This document shows, piece by piece, positions 58,645 to 64,000 of a stretch of DNA of 64,000 bases (position 1 is its first letter; every line of letters starts with the position of its first letter). A program made the translations under genes and the position numbers. The DNA comes from Caldilineaceae bacterium (lineage in GTDB: Bacteria; Chloroflexota; Anaerolineae; Caldilineales; Caldilineaceae). The notes beneath the pieces were generated by a model. The model searched no databases, was not told the DNA's origin, and was given only the letters and a program-made list of their open reading frames with translations. The stretch spans positions 186,001 to 250,000 of the forward strand of contig JACKBA010000005.1 in NCBI GenBank assembly GCA_020634815.1. The letters run 5' to 3'.

Positions 58645-59493
58645 TCAGTCGACGTGGACGTGTGCCAGCCGCCGGCCCGCCTGGTGGCGCAACCCGCTGA
58701 CAATGAGGGCGAAGACGAAAAATGTCGATTGCAGCAGGACGATCGTGGCGCCGCTGGCAATGTCGACGTAGAAGCTCACGTACATGCCCAGCGCGCCGCA
58801 GAGGACGCCGATCGTCACGGCGTAGAGCATCATACGGTCAAAGCTGTCCGTCAGCAGCCGCGCCGTGATGGCCGGGATGACCAGCGCCGCCGCAATCAGC
58901 GTCACGCCCAGCACCTGCATGGACGCGATGATGGCGGCCGCCAGCGCCAGCGCAAAGAGCGTGTCGATCCACTGCGTGCGCACGCCATAGACCTGAGCCA
59001 CCTCGGCGTCGAAGGTGGTGAAGAGCAGTTGCTTGTAGGCGACGAGGATGACCGCTGCCACGAGTACGGTAATGCCTGCCACCACGGCGACCTCATCCCA
59101 CGTCACGCCGAGAATGTTGCCGAAGAGCGCGGCATCGAAGGACTGCGTGAAGCGCCGGTAGCGGCTGATGAGCGCCACGCCCACGGCAAAGCTCGCCGTC
59201 GTGATGACGCCGATCGCGGCGTCGGCGCCGATGCGCGTGCGCCGTGCCGTCTGGTTGATCAGCACCGCGGTCAGGAACCCCCACAGCCCGGCGCCCAGGT
59301 AGAAGTTCCACTGCATGACAAAGGAGACGACCGCGCCGCCAAAGATGGCGTGCGAGAGGCCGTGGCCGATGTAGCTCATGCCACGCAGGACGATGTAGAC
59401 GCCCAGCAGCCCGCACAGCGCGCCGGCCAGCATCGCCACCGCAATGCCGGTGCGAAAGAACTCGTACTGGAAGGGTTCAACCAGCCACTGCAT
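58645..59493 (-). CDS. Metal ABC transporter permease (ZnuB/MntB-like)
   Basis: 282 residues, eight or nine helices. ABC-3 family features: AVAMLAGALCGLLGVYIVLRGMSYIGHGLSHAIFGG and LGVTLIAAALVIPAITARLL. Imports Zn or Mn with the ATPase and lipoprotein encoded upstream. Overlaps the ATPase gene by 17 nt. The C-terminal tail ends RRLAHVHVD with His residues. Metal is inferred from the Zur-like regulator. Confidence 0.92.
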   Translation of the reverse strand: MQWLVEPFQYEFFRTGIAVAMLAGALCGLLGVYIVLRGMSYIGHGLSHAIFGGAVVSFVMQWNFYLGAGLWGFLTAVLINQTARRTRIGADAAIGVITTASFAVGVALISRYRRFTQSFDAALFGNILGVTWDEVAVVAGITVLVAAVILVAYKQLLFTTFDAEVAQVYGVRTQWIDTLFALALAAAIIASMQVLGVTLIAAALVIPAITARLLTDSFDRMMLYAVTIGVLCGALGMYVSFYVDIASGATIVLLQSTFFVFALIVSGLRHQAGRRLAHVHVD

Positions 59494-60367
59494 GGGGCAC
59501 CTCCGTCGTGACGGGCGCTTCGGCCGACTCCTGGCTGCGTGCGGCGGTGCGCGGCGCCGGATGGCCGGGCACCGGGTCGGGCAGAATGTCGCGGTGAGTG
59601 TGATGGTGCGGCTTCTGGTGCACGATGATCATGCCGTCGTGGCGGATCACCATCATCTCGCCCTGGTAGGTCTCGCTGAGGACGGCGTCGGTGAAGACAT
59701 CCTCGGGCGCGCCTTCGGCAATCACGCGGCGGTTGATGCAGACCACCCACGGCACATGCGCCGCCGCGCTGTTGAGATCATGCGTCGTCATCAGGATAGT
59801 GATGCCCTGGCGGTTGAGGTCGGCGAGCAGGTGCAGCACATTCTCCGCCGTGCGCATGTCGACGCCGCTGGTCGGCTCGTCGAGCACCAGCAGTTCGGGT
59901 TGGGCGATGAGCGCACGCGCCAGAAAGACGCGCTGCTGCTGCCCGCCGGACAGGTTGCGGATGTGCCGGCCGGCCAGGTGGTCGATCTCCAGCCGCTCCA
60001 GCACGGCGTGCGCCTCGCGTTTGGCTGCCTTGCTGTGCCACGGGAGCCACCCATCGCGCCGCACCCGCCCCATGAGCACCACCTGCTCCACCGTCACCGG
60101 GAAGTTCCAGTCGACGGTCTCCAGTTGCGGCACGTAGCCCACGTGCGGTGCGGGCTGGTTGCGCAACGACTTGCCGTCGATCGCGACATCGCCCTGATTT
60201 GGCTGCAATGTGCCCAGCACCAGCTTGAGCAGGCTCGTCTTGCCGGCGCCACTGGGGCCGACGAGCGCCGCAAACTGCCCGCGATGCAGGTGCAGCGAGA
60301 CATCGTCCAGCACGGGCGCCGTGCCATAGCGGAACGAGACATTGCGCAATTCTACGAGTGGTTCCAT
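59477..60367 (-). CDS. Metal ABC transporter ATP-binding protein (ZnuC-like)
   Basis: 296 residues from ATG 60367 (GAAGGGAAG upstream). Walker A GPSGAGKTSLLK, Q-loop YVPQLETVDWNFPVTVEQVV, signature LSGGQQQR, Walker B LLVLDEPTSGVD, H-loop TTHDLN. The C-terminal 60 residues are rich in His (HQKPHHHTHRD), a possible metal-sensing tail as seen in some ZnuC. Overlaps the permease gene. Energises uptake of the metal. Confidence 0.92.
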   Translation of the reverse strand: MEPLVELRNVSFRYGTAPVLDDVSLHLHRGQFAALVGPSGAGKTSLLKLVLGTLQPNQGDVAIDGKSLRNQPAPHVGYVPQLETVDWNFPVTVEQVVLMGRVRRDGWLPWHSKAAKREAHAVLERLEIDHLAGRHIRNLSGGQQQRVFLARALIAQPELLVLDEPTSGVDMRTAENVLHLLADLNRQGITILMTTHDLNSAAAHVPWVVCINRRVIAEGAPEDVFTDAVLSETYQGEMMVIRHDGMIIVHQKPHHHTHRDILPDPVPGHPAPRTAARSQESAEAPVTTEVPHAVAG

Positions 60368-60417
60368 GAACTTCCCTTCAGGCGCAGGAAAGCGCCCAAC
60401 CGCGCTTCTTGAAAACT

Positions 60418-60520
60418 CCGCCACAAAGTCACAAAGGACTCAAAGCGGCACGAAGAGAGCTGTAGCGAGTCGCTGCCAGACGCCTCTTTGTGCAACTTCG
60501 TGTGCTTCGTGCCCTGGCGG
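60418..60520 (-). repeat. Imperfect palindromic CACGAAG/CTTCGTG repeat
   Basis: CCGCCA and TGGCGG close the element; arms hold CACAAAG, CACGAAG and their complements CTTTGTG, CTTCGTG, CTTCGTG. Sits in the 173-nt gap between the substrate-binding-protein and ATPase genes of one operon, so it will be in the mRNA and may affect relative expression. Looks like a dispersed genome repeat. Confidence 0.55.
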
Positions 60521-60540
60521 TCTGCTTCTCAGCTTCTCTC

Positions 60541-61566
60541 CTACTGATTTTGCTCAACAGCAGCATCTTCGCCCGGGATGTTGCTGGTGTCGAACTGCGC
60601 CATGATTGACGGGTCGCCGCCCAGCGCCTCCGCCATGACGCGCAGGTTCTCCGCCATCAGCCCGAGATACGAGTGACTGGCCTCGCCGGGCTGGCCGGGC
60701 AGGTCGTCGTCGCGCAGGTCGTCGACATAGGTGGCGCCTGTCTCGCGTGCGATCTGCTCCAGCACGGGCGACGGGAAGACCTCCGACCCGAAGATGGCCG
60801 GCACCGATTCCGCCTTGATCTGGTCGATGATCTCCACCAACTCGCGTGCCGACGGCTCGGCAAAATCGGACGGCTGGATGGCCCCGATGACGGTCATGCC
60901 GTAGAGCGGCGCAAAATAGGCCCATGAGTCGTGATAGGTCAGCAGCTTGCGGTTCTCTTCCGGGATGGTCGCCACGGTCTGCTTGATGGCCTCGTCCAGC
61001 GCCGCGATGCGCGCAGCGAATGCCTCGTAATTGGCGGCATAGTACTCGCCATTGTCCGGGTCGCGCGCCGTGAGCGTGTCGCGGATAATCTCCGCATACT
61101 TCAAAGAATGAAACGGATTCGGCCACAGATGGGGATTGGGGCTGCCGGCTTCCTCGGGAAAGGAGAAGTCGTAGACGTACTCCTCCGGCGCAATCGTCTT
61201 ATCGCCGAGCAGCACGATCTCGGCGCCGTCTCCGGCGTTCGCCTCGGCCAACTTGAGCGTCGGCTCCTCCAGTTTCAGGCCGTTGATGAAGATGATATCG
61301 GCATCGGCCAGTCGCCTGGCATCGGACGGCGCCGGCTCGAAGGTGTGCGAGTTGACGCCCTCGGGCACGATCCCCACGATCTCGGCGCGATCGCCGGCGA
61401 TGTTGTAGGCAATGTTGGTGATGGGCGAAACCGTCGTGACGATGCGCAGCTTGCCCGGCTCAGCGGCGCCGGCAGCTTCGCTGGCGGCTGGTGGCGTCAC
61501 CGCCGGCGCGCAGCCGGCGAGCGCCAGCACGACGACAATGACGAGCGAAAGCGCAATTTTTTTCAT
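60541..61566 (-). CDS. Metal ABC transporter substrate-binding lipoprotein (ZnuA/TroA-like)
   Basis: 341 residues from ATG 61566 (AAGGAGATG upstream). MKKIALSLVIVVVLALAGC is a lipoprotein signal with lipobox LAGC. Cluster A-I fold: TTVSPITNIAYNIAGDRAEI, metal His in GVNSHTFEPAPSD, LWPNPFHSLKYAEI with PHLW, LTYHDSWAYFAPLYG, GSEVFPSPVLEQIARETGA. It lacks the long His-rich loop of many ZnuA; the site fits Zn or Mn. First gene of the operon in transcription order after the regulator, with a box at 61633. Confidence 0.92.
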   Translation of the reverse strand: MKKIALSLVIVVVLALAGCAPAVTPPAASEAAGAAEPGKLRIVTTVSPITNIAYNIAGDRAEIVGIVPEGVNSHTFEPAPSDARRLADADIIFINGLKLEEPTLKLAEANAGDGAEIVLLGDKTIAPEEYVYDFSFPEEAGSPNPHLWPNPFHSLKYAEIIRDTLTARDPDNGEYYAANYEAFAARIAALDEAIKQTVATIPEENRKLLTYHDSWAYFAPLYGMTVIGAIQPSDFAEPSARELVEIIDQIKAESVPAIFGSEVFPSPVLEQIARETGATYVDDLRDDDLPGQPGEASHSYLGLMAENLRVMAEALGGDPSIMAQFDTSNIPGEDAAVEQNQ

Positions 61567-61632
61567 ATCTCGGCATCTCCTTTTGGATGCGCTGAAGTAG
61601 GGCGCAAGATTGTCGCACCATGTTCGCGCTGG

Positions 61633-61646
61633 TGCAAATAATTGCA
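61633..61646 (-). promoter_or_regulatory. Candidate Zur operator upstream of the ABC operon
   Basis: TGCAAATAATTGCA, inverted repeat, 67 nt before the lipoprotein start. Nearly the same sequence, with one added base in the middle, lies before the Fur-family gene at 62288. Confidence 0.5.
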
Positions 61647-61808
61647 AGTGCGAATGCTTACAAAGCAAAGAATCAATGGGTGCTCACAGAACGCGCGGTG
61701 GGCGCGCGCTATGCTGGAAGCGTTGCAATGGCGCCGATAGGAGATCGGTCGGCGAAGCTTCGCTAGCGATGTAAAGAGAGTAGGCGAGGCCGAAAGGATC
61801 GAAGCAGG

Positions 61809-62252
61809 CTATTGCGTGGCGGGCGGAGGATCGATCAAACACTCCTCACACCAGCCAAAGATGACGGTATGGTTGGCATCGGCGACGAAGCGATAGCGCG
61901 TGCGCAGGTCGTTGGTCAGCGTTTCGAGCAGGTCGTCGGAGAATTCGATGGAGCGGCCGCACGTGCGGCAGATGGCATGGTGGTGGGTGCCGTGGGTGTG
62001 AAGCGCGTAGTGCGTGGCGCCGGTGCCCATGTCGGCTTCGGTCACCAGGTCGAGTTCGCGCAGCAGATCCAGCGTGCGATAGACGGTGGCGAGGTTGATG
62101 TAGCTGTTCACCCGCTGCACGCTGTCGTAGATCTCTTCGACAGTGACATGGCCCGGCATCTGCTCGATTGCGGCAAGGATGATCGCACGTTGCGGCGTCA
62201 CGCGAATGCCGCGGCTTTTGAGAGTATCAATCAGTCGCTCGGTGCCTGCCAT
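61809..62252 (-). CDS. Fur-family metalloregulator, probably Zur
   Basis: 147 residues. Winged helix: RGIRVTPQRAIILAAIEQMPGHVTVEEIY ... INLATVYRTLDLL. Metal ligands: ATHYALHTHGTHHHAICRTCG and the second CxxC GWCEEC. Followed on the same strand, after 242 nt, by the znuA-like gene; the association with a Zn/Mn importer suggests Zur. The shared box TGCAAAT(C)AATTGCA before both genes supports autoregulation and control of uptake. The start ATG has GGGGGAGTGAT upstream. Confidence 0.9.
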   Translation of the reverse strand: MAGTERLIDTLKSRGIRVTPQRAIILAAIEQMPGHVTVEEIYDSVQRVNSYINLATVYRTLDLLRELDLVTEADMGTGATHYALHTHGTHHHAICRTCGRSIEFSDDLLETLTNDLRTRYRFVADANHTVIFGWCEECLIDPPPATQ

Positions 62253-62287
62253 TTATCACTCCCCCTACCTGCCAATGCTATTGCAGG

Positions 62288-62302
62288 TGCAAATCAATTG
62301 CA
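62288..62302 (-). promoter_or_regulatory. Candidate Zur operator upstream of the Fur-family gene
   Basis: TGCAAATCAATTGCA, inverted repeat 36 nt before the regulator start. On the minus strand it overlaps a possible -35 TTGCAA, 17 bp from TAGCAT, so binding would block transcription. Confidence 0.5.
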
Positions 62303-62393
62303 AACCCTGGTCGTGTCGTGCTGACGTACAGCGTGCCGGCCGGCAGCGAGGCCAGGGGAGCAACCAGATAACGAGAAAGGGTGCGTTGGCTTC

Positions 62394-63302
62394 ATGGGTG
62401 ACCTGACGGCTGCCGAACATAGTTGGTTGACGACGCCGCACGAGCGGTGGGTCCAGCCTTCGCCTGCCGATGCCATGCGGCTCCACGTACTGGAGTGGCC
62501 CGGCGCCGGCCGTCCTTTTGTGCTGCTGCACGGGCTGGCCAGCAATGCAACGACCTGGTCGGCGGTGGCGCGCGAACTCGCCGCACGCGGCCATCGCGTG
62601 CTGGCCGTGGATCAGCGCGGGCATGGACGCAGCGACAAGCCCGACAGCGGCTACGGTTTCGACGCCGTCGTGGCTGACCTGGCGGGGCTGCTCGACGCGC
62701 TGGAGGTCGACGCGCCGGTCGTGGCCGGGCAGTCGTGGGGCGGCAACGTCGTGCTGGCCTTTGGCGCCACGCATCCCCGGCGTGCGCATCGCCTGGTCTT
62801 CGTCGACGGCGGCTTCCTGGATCTGCAAGCGCGGCCCGGCGTGAGCTGGGATCGCATCGCCGTCGACCTGCGCCCGCCCGATCTGACCGGAATGCCGCGC
62901 ACCCTGCTCGCCGAGCGCATCCGTTCCTTCCACCCCGAATGGCCGGATGAAGGCATCGAGGCGACGCTGGCGAATTTCGAGGCGCTGCCCGACGGCACGG
63001 TGCGTCCGTGGCTGACGCTCGACCGGCACATGCTCATCTTGCGCTCGCTGTGGGAGCAGCGCCCGGCCGAACTCTACCCGCTGGTCGAGCGCCCCGTCGC
63101 CATTGCGGTAGCGGAGGATGCGGGCAACCCCGAATGGATGGCGGTCAAGCACGTCCAGGTGGCGGCGGCTGAGACCGGTCTACGCGACGTGCGCGTGCAC
63201 TGGTTCGCCGACACGGCGCACGACATCCATGTGCATCGCCCGGCCGAGCTGGCGGCGTTTCTGCTGGAGGAGCCGGCTGCGGCGGAGGGCGGTGCGCGAT
63301 GA
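62394..63302 (+). CDS. Alpha/beta hydrolase
   Basis: 302 residues. Oxyanion strand FVLLHGLASNATTW, DQRGHGRSDKP, nucleophile elbow VAGQSWGGNVV (Ser), and the terminal His in FADTAHDIHVHRP; the acid lies in AVAEDAG or nearby. General esterase, epoxide hydrolase or lactonase-like; substrate unknown. The start ATG has a weak Shine-Dalgarno. Stop overlaps the next gene by ATGA. Confidence 0.88.
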   Translation: MGDLTAAEHSWLTTPHERWVQPSPADAMRLHVLEWPGAGRPFVLLHGLASNATTWSAVARELAARGHRVLAVDQRGHGRSDKPDSGYGFDAVVADLAGLLDALEVDAPVVAGQSWGGNVVLAFGATHPRRAHRLVFVDGGFLDLQARPGVSWDRIAVDLRPPDLTGMPRTLLAERIRSFHPEWPDEGIEATLANFEALPDGTVRPWLTLDRHMLILRSLWEQRPAELYPLVERPVAIAVAEDAGNPEWMAVKHVQVAAAETGLRDVRVHWFADTAHDIHVHRPAELAAFLLEEPAAAEGGAR

Positions 63303-64000
63303 GCAGCCAGCCAGGCCCCATTGTCCTGCTTGGCTCGGGCGAGACGGCGCCGAACGCACAGAAGATCTACCACCGCCTCTTCACGCAGCTTCAGGAAGAG
63401 GTGCGCGTCGCGATCCTGGAGACGCCCGCCGGCTTTGAGCCGAACTCCGATTACGTCGCGGAGCAGATTGCCGTGTACCTGCGCAAGCGGCTGCAGAACT
63501 TCCGGCCCGCTGTGACCATCGTCCCGGCGCGGCGGCGTGACGGTGTGCTGAGCACGGACAACCCGGAGATCGTCGGCGCGCTCTACAATGCCAACTTCCT
63601 GCTCATGGGGCCGGGCAGCCCGACCTACACGGTGCGCCACCTGCGTGAGACGTATGCGTGGCACGTGCTGCGCGCCATGAACCGCCTGGGTGCCACGCTC
63701 TTTTTCGCCAGCGCCGCCACCCTCGCCATGAGCCGCCAGACGCTGCCCATCTACGAGATCTACAAAGTCGGCGAAGATCTGCACTGGAAGCCCGGGCTCG
63801 ACTTCTTTGACGATTTCGGTCTCTCGTTGATCTTTGTGTCGCACTGGAACAACAACGACGGCGGCGACGTGCTCGATACGAGTCGCTGCTACCTGGGCCA
63901 GGAGCGCTTTGGCCGGCTGCTGGCCATGCTGCCCGATGATCCGGCGCGGCGCATCGTGGGCATCGACGAGAACACGGCGCTGGTCATCGAGCCGGCCGCC
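63299..64000 (+). CDS. Peptidase S51/type 1 amidotransferase-like protein, partial
   Basis: 234 codons visible, running off the right edge. PIVLLGSGETAPNAQKIYH, the AILETPAGFEPNSDYVAEQ and LLMGPGSPTYTVRHL segments, and FFASAATLAMS at the place of the nucleophile are typical for S51-like (cyanophycinase-like) folds, with Ser or Ala replacing part of the canonical GxSAGA. It may be a peptidase-like protein with altered activity. Translationally coupled to the hydrolase by ATGA. Confidence 0.75.
   Translation, partial: MSSQPGPIVLLGSGETAPNAQKIYHRLFTQLQEEVRVAILETPAGFEPNSDYVAEQIAVYLRKRLQNFRPAVTIVPARRRDGVLSTDNPEIVGALYNANFLLMGPGSPTYTVRHLRETYAWHVLRAMNRLGATLFFASAATLAMSRQTLPIYEIYKVGEDLHWKPGLDFFDDFGLSLIFVSHWNNNDGGDVLDTSRCYLGQERFGRLLAMLPDDPARRIVGIDENTALVIEPAA

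Noticed and set aside
61752..61763. 12-bp palindrome GCGAAGCTTCGC between the Fur-family and lipoprotein genes
   Set aside because: Short, no partner copy, not near a promoter; chance occurrence is possible in GC-rich DNA.

Overview
The window is about 64 kb of high-GC bacterial chromosome, dense with genes. The gene set points to a member of the Chloroflexota, probably an Anaerolineae- or Caldilineae-like lineage. This is an inference from protein style: many GT-C membrane glycosyltransferases, SH3-domain envelope proteins with Thr/Pro-rich linkers, a bifunctional-nuclease-family protein, TTG/GTG starts and 4-nt ATGA overlaps. No 16S rRNA gene is present to settle it. No CRISPR array, prophage or full insertion sequence was found. 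Good sigma-70-type promoters with 16-17 bp spacing are common.

Layout. 1-5100 (minus): two membrane GT-C proteins, the first cut by the window edge, then tRNA-Pro(CGG). 5515-10105: a bifunctional-nuclease-family protein and a replication cassette of dnaB (with a 148-residue mini-intein), a DnaD-like protein and an unusual helicase-loader-like protein with two AAA+ domains. 10258-15505: an SH3 lipoprotein, a small orphan gene, an 89-bp MITE-like palindrome, a membrane-anchored glycoside hydrolase and a third GT-C protein carrying two palindromic repeats read in frame. 15585-17383: HxlR regulator, MBL-fold hydrolase, DUF952, DUF2007. 17440-24356: a cytochrome c maturation cluster (ccmE, diheme cytochrome, ccmA, ccmB, ccmC, ccmD-like, a rearranged ccdA, thioredoxin-fold protein, DUF2085). 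24562-28140: rpsT (+) facing nth, alr, a PHP phosphoesterase and a PPOX-fold protein (-). 28342-31018: ECF sigma factor coupled to a FecR/SH3 membrane protein. 31169-38227: pyrG, yebC, ruvC, a response regulator, ruvA, efp, tRNA-Thr(CGT) and a RodZ-like protein. 38383-43412: def (-), a secreted beta-propeller-like protein (+), then a PerR-like regulator with a P1B-4 metal ATPase (-). 43633-51288: the aa3-type cytochrome oxidase cluster with assembly factors; coxA, ctaG and the SURF1 gene all contain frameshifts. 51421-55225: ferredoxin (-), MFS transporter, DUF368 and DedA proteins. 55289-58433 (-): glycerate 2-kinase and a GH13_18 phosphorylase, a likely glucosylglycerate-use pair. 58645-62252 (-): Zn/Mn-type ABC importer and its Fur-family regulator. 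62394-64000: alpha/beta hydrolase and an S51-like protein cut by the right edge.

How the parts connect. The ccm cluster and the oxidase cluster together describe aerobic respiration through c-type cytochromes and an A-type heme-copper oxidase, with heme O synthesis (ctaB), CtaG and SURF1 as assembly factors. Two metal systems, each with its own Fur-family regulator and candidate operators, handle export (PerR-like/P1B-4) and import (Zur-like/ABC). The most notable items are the apparently circularly permuted CcdA, the double-AAA+ loader beside an intein-containing DnaB, in-frame palindromic repeats in a glycosyltransferase gene, adjacent genes for both known undecaprenyl-phosphate translocase families, and a local cluster of frameshifts in the oxidase genes that may be sequencing error or real decay.
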